This document shows, in pieces, positions 7,018 to 15,873 of a stretch of DNA of 33,211 bases (its first letter is position 1; each line of letters opens with the position of its first letter). A model generated the notes under the pieces. That model had not been told where the DNA came from. It did not search any database and saw only the letters and a program-made list of their open reading frames with translations. Origin of the DNA: Candidatus Segatella caccae. Lineage in GTDB: Bacteria > Bacteroidota > Bacteroidia > Bacteroidales > Bacteroidaceae. Position numbers and translations under genes: made by a program. The stretch lies in the NCBI GenBank assembly GCA_900556395.1, contig USOQ01000022.1, forward strand, positions 1 to 33,211. Direction: 5' to 3'.

Positions 7018-9972
7018 ATGAGACTAACTAAATCTATTTTTATTTCAGCAGTGCTGCTTATAGGAGCTACAACGGCTTCGGCAGCAGGATTCGTAAAGAA
7101 TGGTAATTTCATTACTGTTCAGGTAAAACAACATCAAGATTTTGGACCTAACCAAGTGCGTCTGCAGGTTGTCGGCGATAAGATTATCCGTGTGCAGGCT
7201 ACGGCAGAACAGTCTTTCCGCGAGAAGACAAGTCTGATTGTTGTACCTCAGAAAAGTCAGCCTTCATTTCAGGTAGAAGAACAGGGTGATAACCTTGTGG
7301 TTACCACTGCTGCTATGCGTGCTGTGCTCAATGAGTCGACAGGACGTATCTGTTTCTACGACCTCAACGACCAGCTTTTACTTAGCGAGGTGGCTCAGGG
7401 CGGAAAGACCTTTAAGCCCTTTACTGTGCCTGATCGTGAGATAGGTGTAGACTTGGCAAAGGTGCCTGAGGCGCAGAAGCATGGATGGTCTTGGCGTGCT
7501 CTCTTCGACAGTCCTGACAATGAGGCTTTTTATGGACTTGGTCAGCACCAGAGCGAGGAACTCAACATGAAGGGAAAGAACGAAGACCTCTTCCAGTATA
7601 ACACCAAGGTGAGCGTGCCTTTTGTTGTTTCCAACAAGAACTATGGTATTCTTTGGGATTCTTATTCTTATTGCCGTTGGGGAAATCCTGACGATTATCT
7701 GCAGTTGAACCGTGCCTTCCGTCTTTTCGACAAGGACGGCAAGGAAGGTCAGCTCACAGGTACTTATGTCGACAAGAATGGCAAGAAGATTGTACGTGGC
7801 GAGGACAGCATCTATTTCGAGTATGCCATGCCCGAAACTTCCGAGTTGTGCAACAATACCGACAAGGGTGGCATTCAGAATCTGCCAAAGGGTTTTGCAC
7901 TCAATGGCTCCAAGGTTGTCTATGAGGGATATGTGGAGGCTCCGGAGAATAGCTTCTACCAGTTTATCCTTTATTATGCAGGTTACATGAAGATCTACAT
8001 CGATGGCAAGTTGGTGGTTCCTGAGCGCTGGCGTACAGCATGGAATCCTAACTCCTTCAAGTTTGAGACTCCTATTGCCAAGGGTGTCAGGACTCCTATC
8101 CGCATCGAGTGGCAGCCCGATGGCGACGTGTCTTATTGTGGATTGCGTGTGGCTGCTCCTCGTTCTGAGGCAGCGAAGAACCAACTCAGCATCTGGAGTG
8201 AGATGTCTCCCGATATGGACTATTACTTCGTGGCAGGTAAGAACCTCGATGAAGTCATCAGCGGTTATCGTACTCTTACAGGCAAGGCTCCTGTTTATCC
8301 TAAGTGGGTGTTGGGCTTCTGGCAGAGCCGTGAGCGCTATCAGAGCAGCAAGGACATCGAGGACAACATGAAAAAGTTCCGCGACCTGCATATTCCTGTA
8401 GACAATATCGTTCAGGACTGGAACTACTGGAAGCTGGATTCATGGGGAAGTCATGAATTTGAGTCGGCACGTTATCCAAACCCACAGGCGATGCTCGACA
8501 GCGTACATGCTATGAACGGAAGATTCATGATTTCTGTATGGCCTAAATTCTATGACACGGTCAAGAACTATAAGGAACTCGACGGCAAGGGATGGATGTA
8601 TCATCAGGTCATCCAGGATGACATTCACGACTGGCTCGGATTCCGTGGCTCTTTCTATGACGCTTATGATGCTGGTGCTCGCAAGATGTTCTGGCGACAG
8701 ATGGACGAGAATCTCTATACCAAGTATAAGTTTGGTGTGGATGCCTGGTGGATGGATGCCTCAGAGCCTAATGTGCGCGACTGCACACCTATGTGGTATC
8801 GCAAGGCCCTCTCTGGTCCTACAGCTCTCGGAACCTCTACCGAATATTTCAATGCTTACAGCATCGTGAATGCTGATGCTATCTATAACGGACAGCGCAG
8901 CGTGAACCCTAACCAGCGTGTCTTCCTCCTGACCCGTTCCGGTTTTGCCGGTGAACAGCGCTACAGTACGGCTACCTGGTCTGGCGACATTGCTACCCGT
9001 TGGGAGGATATGCGTGCCCAGATGACTGCTGGTCTGAACTATTCTATGGCTGGTCTTCCTTTCTGGGGAATGGATCAGGGTGGATTCTGTGTAGAGAATC
9101 GCTATGTGGCAGCCCAGCAGGAGTTTGATAAGACGGGTAAGGAGAATGCCGACCTGAAGGAATGGCGTGAGCTACAGGCTCGCTGGAACCAGTTCGGTTG
9201 TTTCGTTCCTCTCTATCGTGCTCATGGACAGTGGCCACTGCGTGAGGTGTGGAACATTGCTCCTGCCGACCATCAGGCTTACAAGACCATCGTGGCTTAC
9301 GACAAACTGCGCTATCGTCTGATGCCTTATCTTTACAGCATGGCAGGTATGGTTCATCTCAAGGATTACACCATGATGCGAGGATTGGTGATGGACTTCA
9401 ATGGTGACGACAAGGTGCTCGATATCAAAGACCAGTGGATGTTTGGTCCTGCTCTTATGGCTTGTCCTGTTGGCGAGTATCAGAAGTATTCACGCAACGT
9501 ATACTTGCCTAAGCAAAAGGGATGGTACGATTTCTATACAGGTAAGCACTATGCTGGTGGACAGACTATCGTTGCCGATGCTCCATACGAGAAGATTCCT
9601 GTATTTTTGCCAGAGGGAGCCATTCTGCCTGTAGGTCCTGAAATGGAGTGGAGCGATCAGAAGAAGGCTGAACTTATCGACCTCTATGTTTATGCAGGTA
9701 AGGATGGCGAGTTTACCATCTACGAGGATGAAGGTACCAACTATAACTACGAGAAAGGCAAGTATGCTACCATCGACATCAAGTATAATGATGCACAGAG
9801 AACCATTACTTTCGGAACGCGTAAGGGTAGTTTTGACGGTATGTTGCTGAAGCGTCGTTTCAATGTGGTTCTTGTTGGAACTAACCGTGAGCAGGGTGTC
9901 AACCTCGCCAAGGCTCCTAAGGGCAAGATGGTGAAGTATGCAGGCAAGGCTGTTACTGTAAAATTGAAGTAA
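7018..9972 (+). CDS. GH31 alpha-xylosidase-like glycoside hydrolase with PA14 insert
   Basis: From the ATG at 7018 the protein has 984 residues and a clean signal peptide, MRLTKSIFISAVLLIGATTA, then SA. An earlier in-frame ATG at 6982 is rejected because it lies within the promoter -7 element. Family GH31 is shown by the nucleophile D580 in WWMDASEP, the acid/base D657 in ATWSGD, and GLPFWGMDQGGF. A PA14-like domain is inserted at about residues 290-370 (YEGYVEAPENSFYQFILYYA, MKIYIDGK). That arrangement is known from alpha-xylosidases acting on xyloglucan oligosaccharides, so xylose removal is the likely activity; an alpha-glucosidase remains possible. The GH2 gene starts one base after the stop, so they form one operon. 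The protein is probably periplasmic or anchored outside. Confidence 0.88.
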   Translation: MRLTKSIFISAVLLIGATTASAAGFVKNGNFITVQVKQHQDFGPNQVRLQVVGDKIIRVQATAEQSFREKTSLIVVPQKSQPSFQVEEQGDNLVVTTAAMRAVLNESTGRICFYDLNDQLLLSEVAQGGKTFKPFTVPDREIGVDLAKVPEAQKHGWSWRALFDSPDNEAFYGLGQHQSEELNMKGKNEDLFQYNTKVSVPFVVSNKNYGILWDSYSYCRWGNPDDYLQLNRAFRLFDKDGKEGQLTGTYVDKNGKKIVRGEDSIYFEYAMPETSELCNNTDKGGIQNLPKGFALNGSKVVYEGYVEAPENSFYQFILYYAGYMKIYIDGKLVVPERWRTAWNPNSFKFETPIAKGVRTPIRIEWQPDGDVSYCGLRVAAPRSEAAKNQLSIWSEMSPDMDYYFVAGKNLDEVISGYRTLTGKAPVYPKWVLGFWQSRERYQSSKDIEDNMKKFRDLHIPVDNIVQDWNYWKLDSWGSHEFESARYPNPQAMLDSVHAMNGRFMISVWPKFYDTVKNYKELDGKGWMYHQVIQDDIHDWLGFRGSFYDAYDAGARKMFWRQMDENLYTKYKFGVDAWWMDASEPNVRDCTPMWYRKALSGPTALGTSTEYFNAYSIVNADAIYNGQRSVNPNQRVFLLTRSGFAGEQRYSTATWSGDIATRWEDMRAQMTAGLNYSMAGLPFWGMDQGGFCVENRYVAAQQEFDKTGKENADLKEWRELQARWNQFGCFVPLYRAHGQWPLREVWNIAPADHQAYKTIVAYDKLRYRLMPYLYSMAGMVHLKDYTMMRGLVMDFNGDDKVLDIKDQWMFGPALMACPVGEYQKYSRNVYLPKQKGWYDFYTGKHYAGGQTIVADAPYEKIPVFLPEGAILPVGPEMEWSDQKKAELIDLYVYAGKDGEFTIYEDEGTNYNYEKGKYATIDIKYNDAQRTITFGTRKGSFDGMLLKRRFNVVLVGTNREQGVNLAKAPKGKMVKYAGKAVTVKLK

Positions 9973-9973
9973 T

Positions 9974-12469
9974 ATGAAGAAGATATTTGCTTTAGCAATT
10001 CTACTATTGGGCGCTCAGTCTTTGAGCGCCCGTGATCGCCAGTCTTTTGATAAAGACTGGCTTTTCATTTTAGCCGATAGTGCCGGTATGCAGAAATCAG
10101 AATATGCTGATGGGCATTGGAGAAGTTTGAACCTCCCTCATGATTGGGCGATAGAGGGTGATTTCGCCCCGTCGAATCCCTCAGGAGCCAGCGGTGGTGC
10201 TCTTCCCGGTGGCATCGGTTGGTATCGTAAGCATTTTTCCGTGAATCCGAAAGAGAAGTACGACCGCTTTACCATCACCTTCGATGGCGTGTATATGAAC
10301 TCTTCGGTCTATATCAACGGGCATAAACTCGGTACGCGTCCTTATGGATATAGTACCTTTGAGTATGACCTTACACCTTATATTAATAGGAAGGGTGATA
10401 ATGTCATCGCCGTGAAGGTGGATAATAGCGACCAGCCCAACAGCCGCTGGTATTCGGGTTGTGGTATCTATCGCCATGTTTGGCTCACCAAGACCATGAA
10501 AAAGGCATACATTCCTCAGTGGGGACAGTATGTATCTACCACGCCGCAGGGTGATGTCAGGGTGAAGGTGGATTATCTTGCTCATGGCAGCAAGATGAAA
10601 CTTTCTATCCGCAACACGATTTATGATGCGGCAGGTAAGGTGGTGGCAAAGAGTCAGGGCAACAAGGTGCAGCAGTTCAAGGTAAAGAATCCGCAGCTTT
10701 GGGACATCGCAAAAGGCTATCTCTATACCGTGAAGAGCGAACTGGTGGTGAACGGAAAGGTGGTGGATACCGCAACCACCACCACTGGTTTCAGGGAAGT
10801 GAAGTTTGATGCACAGAAGGGTTTCTTCCTTAATGGCAGAAACATCAAGATCAATGGTGTCTGCGAGCACCATGACTTCGGCTGTCTGGGTGCGGTGGTG
10901 AATGAAGATGCGATGCATCGCAAACTCACCATCCTTCGTGATATGGGTGTGAATGCCATCCGAAGCAGTCATAATCCTCCTGCTCCCGAACTGTTGAATA
11001 TGTGCGATTCGATGGGATTCCTCGTGATGGACGAGAGTTTTGATATGTGGCGCCGCAAGAAATCGAATGGCGACTATGCTCGCTTCTTCGACGAATGGCA
11101 CAAGCGCGATCTCTCTGATCTGATAAAACGCGACAGAAACCATCCGAGCATCATCATGTGGAGCATCGGCAATGAGGTGCTCGAACAATGGTCGGATGCT
11201 GCTGCCGATACACTTTCACTGGAGCAGGCCAACCTGATACTGAATGCAGGTCACGATGCTTCAACTTTGGCGCATAGCGATGAACTGAGTGTGAACTCGC
11301 TCCTGACGCAGCATCTTGCCGAATTGGTAAAGGAGAACGACCCTTGGGGCACGCGGCCCATCACGGCAGGATGCAATGAGCCTGACCCAAAGAACCATCT
11401 TTTCAAGAGCGGAGCCATCGACGTGATAGGTTTCAACTATCACCATCAATGGGTGAAGGATGTGCCACAGAATTTCCCCGACAAGCCTTTCATCTTCTCG
11501 GAGAGTGTGTCGGCGTTGGCCACAAGAGGCTTCTATAAGATGCCCAGCGACAGTATCATCGTTGCTCCTAAAGAGTGGTGGTTGCCCTATACCGACCCGT
11601 CGTACATGTGTTCGGCTTATGACAATATGCATGCTTCCTGGAGCAGTACGCACGAGGAAACATGGGATGTGGTCAAGCACAACGACTTTGTGGGAGGACA
11701 GTTTATATGGACAGGTTTCGACTATATCGGTGAGCCTACTCCTTATGCTTACCCTGCACGCAGCAGTTACTTTGGTGTGATAGACCTTGCGGGTTTACCC
11801 AAGGACAGCTATTATATGTACCAGAGCGAGTGGACCGATAAGGATGTGTTGCATATCTTCCCTCACTGGAACTGGATACCTGGTCAGACCATTGATATGT
11901 GGTGCTATTTCAATCATGCTGACGAGGTGGAGCTGTTTGTCAACGGTAAGAGTCAGGGCATCCGTCGCAAGAAGGTATATGGAGCTGCCAATGAGGGAGC
12001 CGCCTGGCAGCATTCAACCGAGTATCACGTTTGTTGGCGTGTGACATTCGAGCCGGGTGAGGTGAAGGTCATCGCTCGCAAGGATGGCAAGCAAGTGGGA
12101 GAGCAGACCATCAAGACCGCTGGTGCTCCCGACCATATCGTCTTGAAGAAGACCTATCAGGGCAATCTTGCTTACGGCGTTGGAACTCCTACTACCTTTG
12201 TCGAGGTGGATGTTGTGGATAAGGATGGCAATCTCTGTCCGAATGCCGAGAACCAAGTCTTCTTCTCCCTGCAGAAAGCATTGAAGTGCAAGGTAGGAGA
12301 GCAGATGCCTGAAATTCTCGGTGTCGATAATGGCTGCCAGACTTCTCTGGAGCGTTTCAAGGCTGATAACCGCAAGGCTTTCTTCGGCAAATGCCTCGTG
12401 GTCTTGAAAGGCAAGGGCACCTTGACCGCTAAGGCTGTCGATTTGAAAGAGGCGAAGCTGGAGTTCTAA
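9974..12469 (+). CDS. GH2 beta-galactosidase-like glycoside hydrolase
   Basis: The 831-residue protein starts with a signal peptide (MKKIFALAILLLGAQSLSA). An N-terminal jelly roll follows (LNLPHDWAIEGDF, GGIGWYRKHF, VYINGHKLG), then an Ig-like domain and the TIM barrel. The acid/base is E401 in MWSIGNEVLE and the nucleophile E510 in IFSESVSA. After the barrel come a DUF4982-type domain (about 620-690, WNWIPGQTIDMWCYFNHADE) and a further beta domain from about 715. This architecture is typical of Bacteroidetes secreted GH2 beta-galactosidases, though other GH2 activities share it. The start codon sits one base after the GH31 stop. Next to an alpha-xylosidase-like enzyme, removal of galactose capping xylose side chains is a reasonable role, but that is inference. 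A hairpin terminator lies about 90 bases after the stop. Confidence 0.9.
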   Translation: MKKIFALAILLLGAQSLSARDRQSFDKDWLFILADSAGMQKSEYADGHWRSLNLPHDWAIEGDFAPSNPSGASGGALPGGIGWYRKHFSVNPKEKYDRFTITFDGVYMNSSVYINGHKLGTRPYGYSTFEYDLTPYINRKGDNVIAVKVDNSDQPNSRWYSGCGIYRHVWLTKTMKKAYIPQWGQYVSTTPQGDVRVKVDYLAHGSKMKLSIRNTIYDAAGKVVAKSQGNKVQQFKVKNPQLWDIAKGYLYTVKSELVVNGKVVDTATTTTGFREVKFDAQKGFFLNGRNIKINGVCEHHDFGCLGAVVNEDAMHRKLTILRDMGVNAIRSSHNPPAPELLNMCDSMGFLVMDESFDMWRRKKSNGDYARFFDEWHKRDLSDLIKRDRNHPSIIMWSIGNEVLEQWSDAAADTLSLEQANLILNAGHDASTLAHSDELSVNSLLTQHLAELVKENDPWGTRPITAGCNEPDPKNHLFKSGAIDVIGFNYHHQWVKDVPQNFPDKPFIFSESVSALATRGFYKMPSDSIIVAPKEWWLPYTDPSYMCSAYDNMHASWSSTHEETWDVVKHNDFVGGQFIWTGFDYIGEPTPYAYPARSSYFGVIDLAGLPKDSYYMYQSEWTDKDVLHIFPHWNWIPGQTIDMWCYFNHADEVELFVNGKSQGIRRKKVYGAANEGAAWQHSTEYHVCWRVTFEPGEVKVIARKDGKQVGEQTIKTAGAPDHIVLKKTYQGNLAYGVGTPTTFVEVDVVDKDGNLCPNAENQVFFSLQKALKCKVGEQMPEILGVDNGCQTSLERFKADNRKAFFGKCLVVLKGKGTLTAKAVDLKEAKLEF

Positions 12470-12560
12470 AGAGAAATCATATAAGGCTAATGTCTTGCAA
12501 GATATGGCTAACAGATGTAATTAATATGGGGATTCAACTCGTTTGCGGAACCTTATTATA

Positions 12561-12610
12561 AAAGAAACGGACGTTAGTGAGTAATGATCTCATCAGCGTC
12601 CGTTTCTTTT
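12561..12610. terminator. bidirectional intrinsic terminator
   Basis: AAAGAAACGGACG at 12561-12573 pairs perfectly with CGTCCGTTTCTTT at 12597-12609 and is followed by T. It lies between the GH2 gene and the convergent small-protein gene and can serve both strands. Confidence 0.85.
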
Positions 12611-12674
12611 ATCTTTTGATGTGTCAATTGTTTCTTGTCATTGGTAATAAAAATATCTTGATTTCCTTTAAATA

Positions 12675-12878
12675 TTACCAGTTGTCTGAGTCCCATGGGT
12701 CGTAGCTGCCCATGTTGCCCTCACCCTTGTCGGGTTTGATAGGTCCCCAGTGTGGATTTTCAGGGTCGTCCACATCCGCCTCATCTACTTTCCAATTGAG
12801 CGTTGGTGAGCCTGCGCAGATATGGCATGTATCTACTGTCACCATAGCGGTTTCAGGCTTCATATATATATCTTTCAT
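12675..12878 (-). CDS. 67-residue small protein with CHIC motif and acidic Trp-rich tail
   Basis: I do not recognise a named family. The N-terminal part is MKDIYMKPETAMVTVDTCHI followed by CAGSPT. The remaining ~40 residues are rich in Asp, Glu, Gly, Pro and Trp and end in DPWDSDNW. There is no transmembrane helix. Short proteins starting with a YMKPE-type N-terminus are common in Prevotella and their function is unknown. The gene begins 51 bases after the end of the large secreted-protein gene on the same strand and is followed by the terminator at 12561-12610, so it is probably the last gene of that transcript. An in-frame ATG at 12863 is an alternative start. The two cysteines in CHIC could bind metal or form a disulfide. 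A modified-peptide precursor is conceivable, but no maturation enzyme lies nearby. Confidence 0.6.
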   Translation of the reverse strand: MKDIYMKPETAMVTVDTCHICAGSPTLNWKVDEADVDDPENPHWGPIKPDKGEGNMGSYDPWDSDNW

Positions 12879-12929
12879 CTTTTACACGTTTTATTGAGTA
12901 TTATAGTTTTCTGTTGTCTTGCGATGGTT

Positions 12930-15629
12930 TTACTTCACAGCGACCTTCTTGCCATTGACCAAATAGATGCCGCTCGGCAATCCGGCTAACTTACTGCAGT
13001 CGCTTCCGATGAACTGACCTTGCAGGGTGTAGATGCCACGGGCGAATCGACCATTTCCGCTAGCGTTGTCTCCGAAGCCATCATCATCATAGATGATGGA
13101 GTCGATGCCTGTGGTTTCACCCCAAGATACACATACACCATCGATGAATGTCTTTGCAGCTGCGGTATTGCCAGTGGTAGGGCGGAACCAAATGCTGAAA
13201 CCTCTCAGTCCACGAGGACGATTTGTAGAATAGTACATGTTGCCTTGGTCGAAGAAGTAGCATCCCTTCAAGTCGTCACGACCATCGATGAAGGTGGATT
13301 TGTTGTTGAGCACCCATTTGCCAAAATCCTCGTTCGTCTCTTCTGTTATTTGGTAGCTACCAGCAGTGGAAGTACCCTCTGCAGTAGGGGCGAAGGTTCT
13401 GGCGAACGTGCCGTAGGCTGTCATCTTGTTGTTGCTGCTGACGATAGGACTGCCTGTTGCTGCATCCACCACAGTGTTACTATTCGTTGTCCAAGCAGTC
13501 GTGTTCATGTTCGTGAGGTCGTTTATGTTGACAGTACTACCAGTCGAACTCTTGATGGCGAGCGATACGTTCGGGATGTCGATGTGATTCTTCTTGACCG
13601 TAATGTGAACATCCTTGGCATTCATATTGCTTCCCGTCTTTGTCAGCAGTGCTGTGTAGGCAGGGGTTTGCTCCAACTCCAGGTGCTTGGTAGGGAAGAT
13701 GATGTATGGGATGAAAGCGTGCATCACCACAGCATCGTTGTCTTGGTCTGTCACGTTGATGCTCTTGAATTGTATCTCGGTGTCTGTCACCTGATGCAAC
13801 TCTGCCAAGCGCACATTAGGTCCGAAAGCCTGGGTGAGTTGGTCGCGAGTCAAATCGACTGGCAGAATGAAACCATTCCACTTATCCTTTTTGAATGTCT
13901 TGTTGAGATGGAGAGTCACGTGCTGGTAGGTGTTGGAACAACCATTCTCAGCCTCATTGTTCAGGTAGGTGAGCTCATCTCTGTCTTCGTCCAGTATCAA
14001 GTCGCCATCCGTGGTCTTGCTGGCATATAGCAATCGGAAGTCATCGAACACTGTCCATTCGTTGTCTTCATAGCTTCCTATGCCAGTCTCCTTTTCGTTA
14101 TGGTCGCCCACCTCGATGCCGAAGCGGATGGTTCCGCCATTCTCTGGCACTTGTACCAGCACACTGCTGATATACTTGTGGTTGCCATAGAATTCCTTGG
14201 CGGCATAGTCCATGTTCTGTTCGCTGATGTGGAGAGCAGTCTTCTCATCGTTCGACATATAGTTGGTCTGTCCGAGTATGGTCATGTGGAGGGAGTTCGG
14301 CTTATTCTTCATGGTTACCTTTCCATCGCTCCCCGTAGTTTCTTCTAGGACGACGGCGAAGAGCTTAGCCTTGGTCGTGGTGGAGAATCCCTTGCACTCG
14401 ATGACGTATGCACCACCATGGGTTACGGTGATGTCTTGGTAGATGGCACCATGGGCATTCTTGATGTCGGCGGCATAGTACTTGCCGCAATGACGCTCGT
14501 AGTCTTGGGCTTCAGTGAAGGTTCTTGCATCCGTGCCATCAGGGAATGTATAGCTGGAGATAGGGTTCTTGGACGTGGTGCTGAAGTCATCTTCGTAGCT
14601 ACTGTTGATATTGCCATTTTCATCGGTCAACTTGTAGTAATGCTCCAGTCCGAAGCGGAGATTACCTTTGCCACCGTATTTGATCGTCTTCCAATTGCTC
14701 AAGGCGCCATTCTCACGTGAGAATCCAGGGCATTGCAAGCGGAAGGTCAGGTCCAGTGACTTGGTCAATGTCTGAGACTGATTTTCTTGCAGTTCAAATA
14801 TCTGTTTGTAGGTGATAATCTTCCACTCATCGCTGCCGTCCGACTTGGCAGTTTTGTAGTCGTCACTCGTTTCTGCTGCGGCACCGCAGTTCTTATCTAC
14901 GTCACCTTGTGTCTTGGCTGCGATGAGGTAATACTTCTTGGTCTTGTCAAAATTGTCAGATGTGTTTGAACTGTTGCTATATGTATATAGCTTGTAGGTG
15001 TAGGTTTTTCCTTCAACAGCTTCCATCTTCCAGCCTCTTCTGACGATGGTAGTTTTAGTAGTGCCAAAAAAACCTGTTTCTGTATAAAGATATGCTCTGT
15101 CTATATACACACCATTGTCTGCAGGATTGTCTTTTCCTGTCTCGTATTCTAAGTAATTGCCTTCTCCTAGCTTGTCCTTCGCGTCAAACTTCTGAGCAAG
15201 GTGAATCCAGCCTTTTCCGTCGTCTTTGTCGTCTGTGTCGATATGTATCCACAGCGGCATTCCGTATTCTTTCAAGGAGACATGGGCTCCCCAATAGCCT
15301 CCTGCATTGAGCAACAGACCCGTCTTGACATTATAGAGGAAGAAGATTTTACTCTTGTCATCTTCTGGAAAGGTGTTGTCTTTGATTACAGCAGCTCTTA
15401 CTTGTGCCTCGCTGCAACCAGTCAGCGATTCGATGCCTGCGATGTGGGTTCCATTCGAATTGGTATCCTGAGCCTGTACTTGGAGACTTCCCTCAATAAT
15501 GAATAGAAGTATGGCAAGGAAAGTAATGAATACGAATGACCACTTTTGTGTCGTATTGACGTGATGTTGTTGTAGTTTTTTTCTCATATCAATTCCATTT
15601 AAGAGTCGTTGTGTGTAAGTTTTACTCAT
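12930..15629 (-). CDS. large secreted protein with a Prevotella-type C-terminal tail
   Basis: The 899-residue protein has a hydrophobic export segment, SFVFITFLAILLFIIEGSLQ, before VQAQ. A second start at 15587 (MRKKLQQHHV) would give a more usual signal peptide of about 40 residues and may be the real one. Near residues 94-128 is a motif, FFLYNVKTGLLLNAGGYWG, that I associate with Prevotella secreted proteins of unknown function. A central stretch with HGGAYVIECKG suggests a jelly-roll or carbohydrate-binding-like fold. The C-terminus has a YDDDGFGDN acidic stretch and then GIYTLQGQFIG, LPSGIYLVNGKKVAVK. Tails of this kind are widespread on Bacteroidales surface or secreted proteins and may be a sorting signal. 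No catalytic motif was seen. The gene is divergent from an AraC-type regulator. Confidence 0.8.
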   Translation of the reverse strand: MSKTYTQRLLNGIDMRKKLQQHHVNTTQKWSFVFITFLAILLFIIEGSLQVQAQDTNSNGTHIAGIESLTGCSEAQVRAAVIKDNTFPEDDKSKIFFLYNVKTGLLLNAGGYWGAHVSLKEYGMPLWIHIDTDDKDDGKGWIHLAQKFDAKDKLGEGNYLEYETGKDNPADNGVYIDRAYLYTETGFFGTTKTTIVRRGWKMEAVEGKTYTYKLYTYSNSSNTSDNFDKTKKYYLIAAKTQGDVDKNCGAAAETSDDYKTAKSDGSDEWKIITYKQIFELQENQSQTLTKSLDLTFRLQCPGFSRENGALSNWKTIKYGGKGNLRFGLEHYYKLTDENGNINSSYEDDFSTTSKNPISSYTFPDGTDARTFTEAQDYERHCGKYYAADIKNAHGAIYQDITVTHGGAYVIECKGFSTTTKAKLFAVVLEETTGSDGKVTMKNKPNSLHMTILGQTNYMSNDEKTALHISEQNMDYAAKEFYGNHKYISSVLVQVPENGGTIRFGIEVGDHNEKETGIGSYEDNEWTVFDDFRLLYASKTTDGDLILDEDRDELTYLNNEAENGCSNTYQHVTLHLNKTFKKDKWNGFILPVDLTRDQLTQAFGPNVRLAELHQVTDTEIQFKSINVTDQDNDAVVMHAFIPYIIFPTKHLELEQTPAYTALLTKTGSNMNAKDVHITVKKNHIDIPNVSLAIKSSTGSTVNINDLTNMNTTAWTTNSNTVVDAATGSPIVSSNNKMTAYGTFARTFAPTAEGTSTAGSYQITEETNEDFGKWVLNNKSTFIDGRDDLKGCYFFDQGNMYYSTNRPRGLRGFSIWFRPTTGNTAAAKTFIDGVCVSWGETTGIDSIIYDDDGFGDNASGNGRFARGIYTLQGQFIGSDCSKLAGLPSGIYLVNGKKVAVK

Positions 15630-15689
15630 CCTATTTTTCGGCGCTCAGCATTTTGTGATGAATAGTTGGAGCGCTGTTTTAAACACTTG

Positions 15690-15697
15690 CAAAGGTA
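15690..15697 (-). promoter_or_regulatory. -7 element (TACCTTTG) for the secreted-protein gene
   Basis: TACCTTTG on the minus strand matches the Bacteroidetes consensus. Transcription would start near 15684, giving a leader of about 55 or 97 bases depending on which start codon is used. The -33 position is not recognisable. Confidence 0.55.
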
Positions 15698-15739
15698 GTG
15701 GAATCTTTAGTTTGGGTATTTTAAACATTAGAAAGATTT

Positions 15740-15804
15740 CTCTTTTTACAATTTCAAAAATGGAAAAAATGACGCAAAAGTGTAAAAAGAGTGAAAAATG
15801 TCGC
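15740..15804. promoter_or_regulatory. paired inverted and direct repeats, candidate regulator site
   Basis: CTCTTTTTACA at 15740-15750 and TGTAAAAAGAG at 15781-15791 form a perfect 11-bp inverted repeat separated by 30 bases. Overlapping it, GAAAAAATGACGC (15763-15775) and GAAAAATGTCGC (15793-15804) form a near-direct repeat spaced about 30 bases, roughly three helical turns. The site lies between the two divergent promoters, as expected for a site bound by the adjacent AraC-type regulator. Confidence 0.45.
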
Positions 15805-15843
15805 TTTTTTGTCTTAATTCGGGGGGGTAATAATTATTTTTTG

Positions 15844-15851
15844 TACTTTTG
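15844..15851 (+). promoter_or_regulatory. -7 element (TACTTTTG) for the AraC-type gene
   Basis: TACTTTTG matches TAnnTTTG and predicts a start near 15858. That leaves only a ~16-base leader before the ATG at 15874. No TTTG lies 19-21 bases upstream. Confidence 0.5.
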
Positions 15852-15873
15852 TATTCCGTAATAAGAATTGTAT

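Noticed and set aside
7378..8391. Long open frame on the minus strand inside the first GH31 gene
   Set aside because: It is antisense to a gene with clear catalytic motifs and gives no recognisable protein; similar frames at 10181-11188 and 13020-14030 are rejected for the same reason.
12712..12897. Plus-strand frame overlapping the 67-residue protein gene
   Set aside because: It has no promoter, ends in AT-rich leader sequence and shows low-complexity Ser/Pro content. The minus-strand frame has the genuine-looking N-terminus and operon position.
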